DNA of 24,878 bases from JACQCV01 sp964634555 (lineage in GTDB: Bacteria; Patescibacteriota; Minisyncoccia; Phycocordibacterales; UBA12445), in NCBI GenBank assembly GCA_964634555.1, contig CAZWJJ010000008.1, positions 1-24,878 on the forward strand, written 5' to 3'. Under the pieces are notes generated by a model. It was not told where the DNA came from. It worked only from the letters and a program-made list of their open reading frames with translations, and made no database searches. Below are positions 7,571 to 16,089 of the stretch, in pieces. The stretch's first letter is position 1. The number at the start of each line of letters is the position of its first letter. The position numbers were made by a program, and so were the translations under genes.

Positions 7571-9361
7571 TTATGCTTGAATATTGTCTCCAATCTCTTT
7601 GTACATATTCCATAGGCTCTGAAATTTTGGGCAATTTTTTATCATCTCTTCAAAGTTGCCGATCGCGGTGATCTGCCCTTCATCAAACAGACAGATCCGA
7701 TCAAAGAGAGGCAGAAGATGAAGTCTATGTACCGAAGAAATAATGGTTTTGTTCTTGAACTCCCGAAAAATATTCTTATAAACATTCATTTCGGTGATGG
7801 TGTCCAGACTACTCGTCGGCTCATCGAGCAAAACAATATCTTTATCATGGCAAGCCAAGAGACCTCGGGCTAGAGCTAATCTTTGTTGCTGTCCACCGCT
7901 TAGATTAACTCCCTTTTCCTTGATCGATGAATTGAATTTCTTGGGTAAGCCATCGGCAACTTCCGTAAAACAACTCATATCAGTAAAATATCTGACAAAA
8001 TCAATCCCATACTCCGCACCCATAGTGATATTCTCAAGTATAGTCGTAGCAAATATTTCAGGATTTTGAGGCACCAGAGCCATAGCCTGACAGATCCCCT
8101 CAAAGCCATCTGCAATCAAATTTCCATCAACCAATAGCTGTAAACTTCCCGGATGATATAAATCTCTCATAACTTTCAACATTGTCGTCTTACCGCTACC
8201 ACTCTCTCCTATGAACGCGATGCGTTCGCCGCGGCGCAAAGATAGAGAAACATTAATCAGATTCAATTCAGAATTATCTCCGACGCCATAAGAGAAATTT
8301 ACATCTCTTATATCCAACCGTTTCCAATTTCCCGGCAAAACATGGTTAGTAAAGTTTTTAAAATTAAAATCCTTTTCCAACTCTTCAGCATTTGCAAGCC
8401 GCGATTTTTGTACAAGAATATCCCCATACATATCGGTAAATTTAAAGAATAGATTATTTATTTTACCGAGGTAATCCATCAAAAGATAAATAATGCCGAG
8501 TGCAACAGCCTGATCATCACCGGAGTGATGCCAAAAGAACTCGCCAAGCACCGCCACCATCATCACAATACAGCAGATCGAAGTTAGAAACCATTTGATC
8601 TCATTCAGAATATTATTATTCTTAAAAAGATCAAACTTTTCCCACGCCTTCTGAATGATCGTTCTATGAATCAATCTTTCAACGCGAAGAATAATTACAG
8701 TGGATATATTGCTGATAGCGTCAAACATGCTTTCATAAACATTATTCTCGTTATGATTAAGTTCTTTATACTGTTTCAAAAGAACACGATCGAACTTCAT
8801 TGTTATGAATATCGTTGCAACCAGCATGACCATCACAATCAGACTTGATGGAGGACTCAAATATGCAAGCATTAGATACGCCACAGCAAGCTGAACAAAA
8901 CCATAAATAACCTGAAAAGAATTGCCTGAAAATCTGTATATGGCCGATGCGCCTTTTTCAACCTTATCGATCGTATCACCAGAATGATGATCAACATGCC
9001 ATTCCATCGGAAGCATCATAACGCCCTTCAACATATGCTCGCGATAATTTGCTCGGGCACGAAAAGCATTTGAACATTCCATAACTCGCGCAGGTCCATG
9101 CAAACACCAGAAGATCACCTCGATCGTCAATCTCAAACAAAGCAATTTCTTCAGATAAGGCATGCTGGCCTCCGTAATTCCGTGAGATTGAACCTCATTT
9201 ATCATGCTGGCCCAGATCCACGGATTTGCGAACAATGTAATGCAGTTGGCGACGATGAACATCGTCCAAAAACAAACTATCGTTCTTCTGTTGCCCTCCG
9301 AATATCTCCAAGTTTTTCTAAAGAGATAGACGAGCGGGTTTTCGGTTTTTTGGTCTGCCAT
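7571..9361 (-). CDS. ABC exporter half-transporter (membrane domain fused to ATPase)
   Basis: This 596-residue protein fuses an ABC exporter-type membrane domain (about residues 25-310, around six hydrophobic segments) to a nucleotide-binding domain. The ATPase is complete: Walker A GESGSGKTT (385-393), Q-loop VPQNPEIF (Q432), signature LSGGQ (487-491), Walker B DIVLLDEP (508-515) and H-loop H545. It should work as a homodimer or with a second half-transporter, exporting a lipid, peptide or drug; the cargo is not evident. The start is fixed by GGAGG 8 bases before the ATG. Its palindromic terminator separates it from the next gene, the unknown membrane protein. Confidence 0.93.
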   Translation of the reverse strand: MADQKTENPLVYLFRKTWRYSEGNRRTIVCFWTMFIVANCITLFANPWIWASMINEVQSHGITEASMPYLKKLLCLRLTIEVIFWCLHGPARVMECSNAFRARANYREHMLKGVMMLPMEWHVDHHSGDTIDKVEKGASAIYRFSGNSFQVIYGFVQLAVAYLMLAYLSPPSSLIVMVMLVATIFITMKFDRVLLKQYKELNHNENNVYESMFDAISNISTVIILRVERLIHRTIIQKAWEKFDLFKNNNILNEIKWFLTSICCIVMMVAVLGEFFWHHSGDDQAVALGIIYLLMDYLGKINNLFFKFTDMYGDILVQKSRLANAEELEKDFNFKNFTNHVLPGNWKRLDIRDVNFSYGVGDNSELNLINVSLSLRRGERIAFIGESGSGKTTMLKVMRDLYHPGSLQLLVDGNLIADGFEGICQAMALVPQNPEIFATTILENITMGAEYGIDFVRYFTDMSCFTEVADGLPKKFNSSIKEKGVNLSGGQQQRLALARGLLACHDKDIVLLDEPTSSLDTITEMNVYKNIFREFKNKTIISSVHRLHLLPLFDRICLFDEGQITAIGNFEEMIKNCPKFQSLWNMYKEIGDNIQA

Positions 9362-9369
9362 TTCAGAAT

Positions 9370-9376
9370 CCTCCTT
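9370..9376 (-). promoter_or_regulatory. Shine-Dalgarno site of the ABC exporter
   Basis: On the minus strand AAGGAGG stands 8 bases before the ATG at 9361, an ideal spacing. Confidence 0.8.
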
Positions 9377-9514
9377 GCCTTATTCGCCACTATCACCTAT
9401 GTAATTTTCAAAGATCCCAAAGAACAAAAAATCCTGCTTTTTGGGCAAGATATGGAGAAAATCTAGTTTTATTTATACTAAATTACTACCATATTCTACT
9501 CAAAAAATAACCAT

Positions 9515-9534
9515 AAACCCTCTGAATAGGGTTT
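9515..9534 (-). terminator. Possible terminator in the gap after the helicase-nuclease gene
   Basis: AAACCCT-CTGAAT-AGGGTTT forms a 7-bp stem in the 271-base gap between the helicase-nuclease gene and the ABC exporter. On the minus strand it is followed by ATGG, TTA and then TTTTTT, so the T-run is displaced. Apart from this and the exporter's ribosome binding site I see no gene or clear promoter in the gap. Confidence 0.45.
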
Positions 9535-9632
9535 CGCGCAAAAATAATTTTGTTGTGCGTAAAATTGATCATATCCTTATTTTTTTTAGATTATATCATA
9601 ACCAAGACCAAAGTCAAATTTGCCTAAAATTT

Positions 9633-12599
9633 TCAACTCATCATATCTCTTAGTTTGCAATAATCACACTCCTTATCATCGCACTTTTTATCCCAAAACG
9701 AGAGCGCCAGTATGTCAGCCACACTCTGTCTTATTATCTCCTCCAGATCGGAAACTTCCTGCGGATCAATCACAAACTCTTCCCGATGATACCGGCCATT
9801 GTCATCCGGCATAATAAAGTCTATGACTCCGGACTTCATTCGATAAAGGCCGTCATTATACTTATTCAAAAGTATGTTATAAAAAACCAGCTGGCGTTTA
9901 TAATCCCCGTCTGCGTCTTTGGTCTTGCCCTCAATCTCATTTCTGGTTTTTGTCTTACCAGTTTTATAATCAACCACAACTACATTATTCGCATCTAAAA
10001 ATTCAACCTTATCGAGCTTACCGGTAAGCCGCAGATCAAAACCACCAGTATCCATAACCACATCAACTGGCAACTCATTTTTAATATTCTTTTCAAAATT
10101 GCCGGCATAATGATCTAGGTAACCGCTAAGAGCCTCGCAACCATCCTTAACCCCCGCCTGTAGATCCTTATCGGTCAAAGGTTGCTTAGCAAGCTCATAT
10201 TCAAATCTTTTTAAAACTTCCGACTTCAATATCTCATTACCTGCCGCAAATGAATCAAAGTAAATTTTAAGCGCGGCATGGATCGCGTTGCCAAACATCA
10301 GAGGAATAGTCTCTGTTTGCGGAACACGAAGCAAAACACGATAGAAATATTGCCATGGACATTTTAAATAATTGTTTAGACCGGTTACAGACAATCCGCG
10401 ATCGGATAAAGTTTCCCGAACAAAAATTTTAAGATCATCGCGAGAAATAGCTCCCTTCGGCAGAGACTTCAAGCTCTCGGCCATGACCGAAAGATCGGCT
10501 TTATCCTTGATGCTGTGTCGAATCAAAAGTTCTACCGGCAAATCATCTATAAAACGGCTAGGAAGAAGCGCCGACTGCCTATCTTTAGTTTTGCCATAGC
10601 TGATTGACAACTCTTTTTTGGCGCGCGTCAAGACAACATAAAACAGCCGGCGATCATCAGACTCCTCATCTTCCTTAGAAACCGAAACTAGCCCGGGGAT
10701 CTTGAAGTCCGATCGACTGCGACCTCCGCTCCAGTTGCCTTCAGTCACCCCGACAATAAAAACATGATCGAACTCCAGACCCTTGGACTTATGCGCGGTC
10801 ATAATCTGAACACGTTCTCCTGCTCGACCGGAAACATTCGCCTCCAAAATATCGTACTTATCAAATGTCTCTATTAACTCTGCCAGATCAACTAGACGAG
10901 CATTGCGTTTTGTCTTCACAAACTCCTTAAGATAATCGAGCAACAGCGCAACCATTGATAATTTTTCCTCTGCATCTGTTTTGGAAATTATTTCCGCTAA
11001 CAGTCCAGATTTTTCAGCAATAGTTGATATCAGATCAGCCGGTGATATATTTGCTCCTATTTTCGCCCACCCCTCAATCAGCTTATAAACGCGCAAAACT
11101 TCCGACACACCAGAAAGTCCGATCGACATTATCTCTTCTTCGTTCTTCAATAAGCTCCAAAGCGATATCTTCTTTTTTGCAGCCAATCTCACGAGCATAA
11201 AAATATCTAGCTCCGAGACATCAAAACATGACAAATGTAGCGCCTTGACCAACCATTCATCTTCGCCGATCTTAGCTGCCGATTTTATCAAAATCAAAAG
11301 CTTCTCAATATCAATATCGTCCAGCGCATCTTTGTTTGTATTAACGGCAATAGGAACACCAACACGAACCAAAGCATCGGCATAAAGGCTAATCTCGCCG
11401 TTTGTACGAGTAAAAATAGTAATCGATTCCGGCTTGGTGCCGCCGACGATCAAAAGTTTTATCTCTTCAGCCAAAGACCGGGCTTCATGTTCAATCGAGT
11501 CATATTCATTGACCACGATCTTTTTTTCTTTATGTCCAGCCTTGGCCCGTAAGACGACATTATTATCTGACATAAGTTTGTAGGCTGTATCGAGTATTGA
11601 TTGAGTTGAGCGATAATTTTCTTCAAGATTAATCAATTTGGCGGACGGAAAAAGTTTCCTAAAATATTGAAAATTCTCTAGTGAAGCTCCCTGAAATCTG
11701 TAAATCGCCTGCTTGCTATCTCCAACGATAAAAATGTTCGGTGAATCATGAAAAGAAGAAAGATATTCAAGCACTTTATTTTGCGCGCCGTTTGCATCTT
11801 GATGTTCATCAGCCAAAATATATTGATACTCCTCCTGCAACATCAACCGCAAATCCTCATCAGTTTCCAACTTACGGACAACAAAAAGAATCATGTCGTC
11901 AAAATCATAAAGTTCCTGCCGTCCCAACTCCTCTTCATACTTTTTATAAAGCATCGACAACTCGCGGTTTTTTACCACTGAATTTTCCATCTTCTGATAT
12001 TCAGATTTAACTTTGCCCTTATGAGCGCCCTTATCATGCCTATAATCTGGGGCTGAAACAATTCGTGCCAACTCATCATCGAGACGTCGATCCAACTCAA
12101 CTGGAGAAATATCTTCACGTTTCAATAAAGAAATGACCCGCAAAACTTTTTCCAAATAATAAAACGGATTCCTATAAGATGCCAGAATCTCAAGCTTTGT
12201 AGAAGTTAAAACTTTCTGCATTATATTAATCTGATCTAAGGTCGTTGTGGGCCGTGAACCGATCAACTCGGGAAAATGTTCAGGGAATCTACCGATAACA
12301 TCATTGCAAAATCCGTGAAAAGTAAAAATCGGCACCCCATAAGCTCCGGCGCCGATAATTTCCGCCAACCTCTTTCTCATCGCATATACGCCAGCTTCGG
12401 TAAATGTTAATGCCAAGATCGCGTCCGGCGGCGTCTGGGTTATCTTGAGAATATTAGCGACCCGCAAAGTCAGAATCTGAGTTTTTCCGGTTCCAGGTCC
12501 GGCAACAACCATCACTGGACCTTCTATTGTGTCAACAGCCTCTTTCTGTGCTCTGTTTAATCTTTTATACAGATCGTTAAAAACTCCTTCATCTTGCAT
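9633..12599 (-). CDS. UvrD/Rep-type DNA helicase fused to a PD-(D/E)XK nuclease with a probable 4Fe-4S cluster
   Basis: This 988-residue enzyme joins a superfamily 1A helicase to a RecB/AddB-like nuclease, an arrangement used in double-strand break processing. Helicase motifs: Walker A GPGTGKT (34-40), DEHQD (264-268), QAIYRFQGAS (297-306), EENYRST (326-332), TAHKSKGLEF (601-610) and LFYVVLTRAKK (652-662). Nuclease motifs: H774, D863 (GKLDKVE), D877 and K879 (VVDYKTGK), and Q903. C747 together with C973, C978 and C981 match the four-cysteine iron-sulfur staple seen in AddB-type nucleases. Motif II reads DEHQD in place of the common DExQD with F/Y. There is no separate recB, recC or addA gene nearby. 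A perfect TATAAT lies 7 bases before the ATG, so the mRNA is probably leaderless. Confidence 0.93.
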   Translation of the reverse strand: MQDEGVFNDLYKRLNRAQKEAVDTIEGPVMVVAGPGTGKTQILTLRVANILKITQTPPDAILALTFTEAGVYAMRKRLAEIIGAGAYGVPIFTFHGFCNDVIGRFPEHFPELIGSRPTTTLDQINIMQKVLTSTKLEILASYRNPFYYLEKVLRVISLLKREDISPVELDRRLDDELARIVSAPDYRHDKGAHKGKVKSEYQKMENSVVKNRELSMLYKKYEEELGRQELYDFDDMILFVVRKLETDEDLRLMLQEEYQYILADEHQDANGAQNKVLEYLSSFHDSPNIFIVGDSKQAIYRFQGASLENFQYFRKLFPSAKLINLEENYRSTQSILDTAYKLMSDNNVVLRAKAGHKEKKIVVNEYDSIEHEARSLAEEIKLLIVGGTKPESITIFTRTNGEISLYADALVRVGVPIAVNTNKDALDDIDIEKLLILIKSAAKIGEDEWLVKALHLSCFDVSELDIFMLVRLAAKKKISLWSLLKNEEEIMSIGLSGVSEVLRVYKLIEGWAKIGANISPADLISTIAEKSGLLAEIISKTDAEEKLSMVALLLDYLKEFVKTKRNARLVDLAELIETFDKYDILEANVSGRAGERVQIMTAHKSKGLEFDHVFIVGVTEGNWSGGRSRSDFKIPGLVSVSKEDEESDDRRLFYVVLTRAKKELSISYGKTKDRQSALLPSRFIDDLPVELLIRHSIKDKADLSVMAESLKSLPKGAISRDDLKIFVRETLSDRGLSVTGLNNYLKCPWQYFYRVLLRVPQTETIPLMFGNAIHAALKIYFDSFAAGNEILKSEVLKRFEYELAKQPLTDKDLQAGVKDGCEALSGYLDHYAGNFEKNIKNELPVDVVMDTGGFDLRLTGKLDKVEFLDANNVVVVDYKTGKTKTRNEIEGKTKDADGDYKRQLVFYNILLNKYNDGLYRMKSGVIDFIMPDDNGRYHREEFVIDPQEVSDLEEIIRQSVADILALSFWDKKCDDKECDYCKLRDMMS

Positions 12600-12606
12600 A
12601 AGGGGA

Positions 12607-12612
12607 ATTATA
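12607..12612 (-). promoter_or_regulatory. -10 box of the helicase-nuclease gene (leaderless)
   Basis: A perfect TATAAT on the minus strand, separated from the ATG at 12599 by 7 bases. No Shine-Dalgarno site fits between them. Confidence 0.7.
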
Positions 12613-12620
12613 GCCTATTA

Positions 12621-12649
12621 TTGTTTATTTGGATATTTAGATATATGAT
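12621..12649 (+). promoter_or_regulatory. Promoter of the yqeY operon
   Basis: TTGTTT (12621-12626), a 17-base spacer and TATGAT (12644-12649). It is divergent from the helicase-nuclease promoter in the same 79-base gap. The leader would be about 22 bases, without a Shine-Dalgarno site. Confidence 0.5.
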
Positions 12650-12678
12650 GTAAAAGTAATAATTTTAATTCTAAAAAT

Positions 12679-13128
12679 ATGTTGCATGAAGACATAAAAA
12701 AGAGCTTAAAAGATGCCATGATTGCTCGGGATAGCGCCAGAGTTGGCGTGTTGCGAGGACTCTTAGCAGATTTTACAAATGAATTAGTGGCCAAGCGACG
12801 AATGCCTCAAGATATGTTAACCGATCAGGAAGCCCTAGAAGTAATTAAACGCGCGGTCAAAAAGAGAATAGACTCGGTTGAACAGTTTAAATCAGGCGGC
12901 CGACAAGATCTTGTTGACGCTGAAGAGGCCGAAATTGCACTCCTCAAACCGTTCTTACCGAAGATGATGAGCCGAGATGAGATCCGCCCAATTGCGGAAA
13001 AGAAAAAAGCCGAACTCGGTATGACAGATAAAACTAAAGCCGGTATGCTTGTCGGCGCCATCATGAAAGAACTAGCAGGCAAGGCCGATGGCGGAGATGT
13101 GAAGGTCGTAGTTGATAGCCTATTTTAG
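12679..13128 (+). CDS. yqeY: GatB/YqeY domain protein
   Basis: This 149-residue helical protein matches the stand-alone YqeY family, whose fold resembles the tail of the GatB amidotransferase subunit and is thought to bind tRNA. Visible family traits are the N-terminal LKDAMIARDSARVGVLRGLL helix, then VIKRAVKKRIDSVEQFKSGGR, an AEIALLKPFLPKMMS segment and a C-terminal GMLVGAIMKEL-x-G-x-ADG run. Length is typical for the family. The exact cellular role of stand-alone YqeY proteins is not established. A zinc-ribbon-like gene follows after only 12 bases and is probably co-transcribed. Confidence 0.93.
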   Translation: MLHEDIKKSLKDAMIARDSARVGVLRGLLADFTNELVAKRRMPQDMLTDQEALEVIKRAVKKRIDSVEQFKSGGRQDLVDAEEAEIALLKPFLPKMMSRDEIRPIAEKKKAELGMTDKTKAGMLVGAIMKELAGKADGGDVKVVVDSLF

Positions 13129-13140
13129 AGATTATTTTTA

Positions 13141-13446
13141 ATGAAAAAATTCACCTTTAAACGCGATCAATACAAAAATGCTCGCGGCGGATATTCGCGA
13201 TTGCTTAATATATGCTGTGAAAAATGCGGCGATCAGATCTGCCGTTATCAAAAGGACGGCCCGGGCAATTTGAGACGAATGTATATTGACCGCATCTTCG
13301 AACCCAAGGTTTCAATTTCTGGCAAACTAATGCAATGCTCCAATGGTCATCAGTTAGGTATCCGGATAATCTATACAAAGGAAAATCGCCCGGCGTTTAG
13401 ACTATTCGTTGATGCCATAATGAAGAAAATAGTTAAGACGGGATAA
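13141..13446 (+). CDS. Small zinc-ribbon-like protein of unknown function
   Basis: This 101-residue basic protein has clustered possible metal ligands: C25, C26, C29 and C34 in ICCEKCGDQIC, then C66 and H70 in QCSNGH. A treble-clef or zinc-ribbon fold is likely. It also carries YQKDGPGNLRRMYIDRI and IIYTKENRPAFRLF, which I recall in unnamed conserved proteins of Parcubacteria; that is memory, not a search result. The start at 13141 has only a weak GAGA upstream. It lies 12 bases after yqeY, so it is probably translated from the same mRNA. Function unknown; nucleic acid binding is a guess. Confidence 0.82.
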   Translation: MKKFTFKRDQYKNARGGYSRLLNICCEKCGDQICRYQKDGPGNLRRMYIDRIFEPKVSISGKLMQCSNGHQLGIRIIYTKENRPAFRLFVDAIMKKIVKTG

Positions 13447-13460
13447 TATTCCGGGTTAAT

Positions 13461-16034
13461 TTAACCTAAAAATTTTCCGACGCTCTTGATCGCTACTTTT
13501 TTCCATGCGGCGTTTGATCGAATCCTCTCCAACACCTGAGCAATAACTCTTTCCATTCCGGCGGCTTTGTTTTTCTTGAAAAATTTTTCAATATCCTTAG
13601 CATCTTCATTCGTATCAAAATCACTGGTTGTGTCTGTTATCATTCGACTGCAAGTATGGCCTCCGGAATATCTGTCATAGAGCAACTTCCAATTATCTTT
13701 TATAAATTTCCAGGTTAAATCGCGAGCATAATTATTTGAAGCAGATGCGGCTAAAAGAAGCGGGGCATCCTGATCACGAACTTCGCTTGAGAGAATAAAT
13801 TTAAGCGTCTTTTTTATAAGCGAGACCTGCTTGAACTGGCAAAGCGCTCCGCCAATACGATTCCTCTCCTCCTGCAGATTCGCTTCGCGGTAGAGTTTCA
13901 AAAGCTCATCGTAATCTTTCTCATCGCCATTTTTAGCCACCAAACTAAAAACCATTGATCTTAAATCCGGCTCAAGAGTTTTTCTATCATTCAAAAAATT
14001 TTTAAATCTTTTTTTCGCCTCTCCGATCACTGAAATATCCCCAAACTTCCCCGCCTGTGCCAAAACCAGCTCTCGCAATAAAAACTCCAAATGCCCATCG
14101 CCCTGTTTTTTATTCCAACCCATATTTTCGACAACATCACTAAAGATCGTCTGTATATGCTTTTGGAATTTAGCGTAAAATTTCTGGCCATAAAAAAGAT
14201 TATCAAGATCATCCAACTGAGTTGCTAAATCGCGCCAAACAGTATAACTATTTTCATCCTTGTAGGCGGATAATAGTTTAAGAGTTGCGGCGGTGTCGGA
14301 AATACCGGCGCGCGAAAGGGCAAAACTATCATTCAACAAACCTAGCCGATCGGTCGCGCTAATCCTTTTATCCTTGACCGCACCTTCTAGCGAATCCAAA
14401 AATTTACTGTCATAGGCGACTCGAAAAACTCCAGACTGTCCTGCGTTTAAATTAAGCCATTCACTATCGTCAAATTTTTCTTTTAAAATCACACTCGCGC
14501 TAGACATCAAAAGATAGTTCTTTTCGTTGCCTGCAGAAGTAGTGTAACCTATAGGCACATTCCACAAAACTTTCTTCTTTGACTTTTTATTTTCCAAAGC
14601 AGAAGAATAGAATCGACCCTGCTTCAACTTAACAACCCCCTTTTTATCCCGGCTAACAGAAATCAACGGATAACCCGGGGTCTGTGTCCACTTCTGCATT
14701 AACTTTCTAACTGACTTGCCGGACGCCTCTTCAAAAGCATCCCAAAGATGCTCGGTCGTGGCATTGCTATAATTATATTTTGTCAGATATATCTTCAACC
14801 CCTTGCGAAAATCATTTTCACCCAGATAATCTGCCAACATTCTAATAATCGATGCGCCTTTACTGTAACTTATAGCATCAAATATCTCTCTGATCTCCGA
14901 CGGATGTCCAACAGAAACTTCCACAGGATGAGTATTTTTTAAAGCATCCAACTCAAGTGCCCTATTGAGATCTGAATAGACAAATTGCGTCCAGATATCC
15001 CATTTCGGAAAAAGATGATCGACAGCCAGATATTCTATCCAAGATGCAAAACCCTCATTAAGCCAAAGATGAGTCCACCACTCCATTGTTACCAAATTGC
15101 CGAACCACTGATGAGCCAATTCATGGGCAATGACCAAAGCAACACGCTGTTTCGCCGCCGCCGAAGAATGCTCCGGATCGATAAGCAAAGCAATCTCTCT
15201 GTAAGTTATGGCGCCCCAATTTTCCATTGCGAGCGAAGCAAAATCCGGTATAGCAATTACATCAAGCACAGCCAATGGATATGCAATGCCAAAATAATCG
15301 TTGTAGTAGGAAAGCATTTTAGCTGTCGTGTCCAAAGCAAATTCCGCCTGAGCTTTTTTACCAGGAGTTACAAAAACCCTAACGATTGTCCCCTCTTTTG
15401 TTTTAGTTTCCAAATATTCCAACTCGCCAATAATATAAGCCACAAGATAAGTCGACATCTTAGGCGTCGGAGCGAAAGAAACCAGCTTATAACCCGATTC
15501 ATGCTCTTTAATATTTTCGACATGAGTGTTTGAAACTACCGTGTGAGATTTCGGTATTAAAAAAGTCAGATCAAAAATAGCCTTCGAGGCTGGTTCATCT
15601 ACACAAAAAAATGCCCGTCTCGCGTCGGTGGCTTCAAATTGAGTAGATGCCATAAATTTAGTCTCATTGCCAATCTGATATTTACTTCTATAAAAACCGG
15701 CCATCTTATCATTGATCTCGCCGGTAAATTTTAAATTAAACTCTGAATCGCCCTTGGCCAAAGGCTTAGAAAAAATAAAAACAACACTCTCTTCAAGGGG
15801 TTTGTATGAAATTTTCTTCGGTCGATATTCTTCACCACCCTGAATTAAAACAGCATCTTCAACTTTCAGATCAACTCCATGTAAAACTATCTCCTTCGAG
15901 GGTTTATCAATCTTTAAATAAATAGTCTCTTCACACCTGAAGGTAAATTTCTCTATGTCAGGATGAATCATCAACCTGTATCGTTCCGGCCTCATATGCG
16001 CCGGCAAATTTACTATTTTTTTAGACTTTTTCAT
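13461..16034 (-). CDS. pepN: M1 family zinc aminopeptidase
   Basis: This 857-residue metalloprotease removes N-terminal amino acids from peptides. The catalytic centre is complete: HELAH (304-308) plus E327 gives the HExxH-x18-E zinc site, and Y390 (DAISYSKGA) fits the transition-state tyrosine. The substrate-binding GAMEN motif reads LAMEN (268-272), within SLAMENWGAITYRE. The N-terminal beta domain (about 1-200) and the C-terminal helical, ERAP1-like part are both present. No signal peptide is seen, so a cytoplasmic place is likely, where it would recycle peptides. A -10 box 7 bases before the ATG suggests a leaderless mRNA separate from the upstream 607-residue gene. Confidence 0.95.
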   Translation of the reverse strand: MKKSKKIVNLPAHMRPERYRLMIHPDIEKFTFRCEETIYLKIDKPSKEIVLHGVDLKVEDAVLIQGGEEYRPKKISYKPLEESVVFIFSKPLAKGDSEFNLKFTGEINDKMAGFYRSKYQIGNETKFMASTQFEATDARRAFFCVDEPASKAIFDLTFLIPKSHTVVSNTHVENIKEHESGYKLVSFAPTPKMSTYLVAYIIGELEYLETKTKEGTIVRVFVTPGKKAQAEFALDTTAKMLSYYNDYFGIAYPLAVLDVIAIPDFASLAMENWGAITYREIALLIDPEHSSAAAKQRVALVIAHELAHQWFGNLVTMEWWTHLWLNEGFASWIEYLAVDHLFPKWDIWTQFVYSDLNRALELDALKNTHPVEVSVGHPSEIREIFDAISYSKGASIIRMLADYLGENDFRKGLKIYLTKYNYSNATTEHLWDAFEEASGKSVRKLMQKWTQTPGYPLISVSRDKKGVVKLKQGRFYSSALENKKSKKKVLWNVPIGYTTSAGNEKNYLLMSSASVILKEKFDDSEWLNLNAGQSGVFRVAYDSKFLDSLEGAVKDKRISATDRLGLLNDSFALSRAGISDTAATLKLLSAYKDENSYTVWRDLATQLDDLDNLFYGQKFYAKFQKHIQTIFSDVVENMGWNKKQGDGHLEFLLRELVLAQAGKFGDISVIGEAKKRFKNFLNDRKTLEPDLRSMVFSLVAKNGDEKDYDELLKLYREANLQEERNRIGGALCQFKQVSLIKKTLKFILSSEVRDQDAPLLLAASASNNYARDLTWKFIKDNWKLLYDRYSGGHTCSRMITDTTSDFDTNEDAKDIEKFFKKNKAAGMERVIAQVLERIRSNAAWKKVAIKSVGKFLG

Positions 16035-16041
16035 AAGTTTG

Positions 16042-16069
16042 ATTTTACATTACGCACAGCAAAAGACAA
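16042..16069 (-). promoter_or_regulatory. Promoter of the M1 aminopeptidase gene (leaderless)
   Basis: On the minus strand TTGTCT (forward 16064-16069), a 16-base spacer and TAAAAT (forward 16042-16047), then 7 bases to the ATG at 16034. Confidence 0.6.
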
Positions 16070-16089
16070 CTTACCTGAAAATTAAAACC

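Noticed and set aside
9416..9445. CCCAAA/TTTGGG inverted repeat upstream of the ABC exporter
   Set aside because: Only six base pairs around an 18-base loop in AT-rich DNA; this is expected by chance and no clear promoter overlaps it.
14985..15533. A 182-codon open frame on the + strand inside the M1 aminopeptidase gene
   Set aside because: The opposite strand encodes the conserved HELAH and LAMEN regions over this stretch. The + frame has no recognisable motif, no ribosome site and a composition typical of antisense translation.
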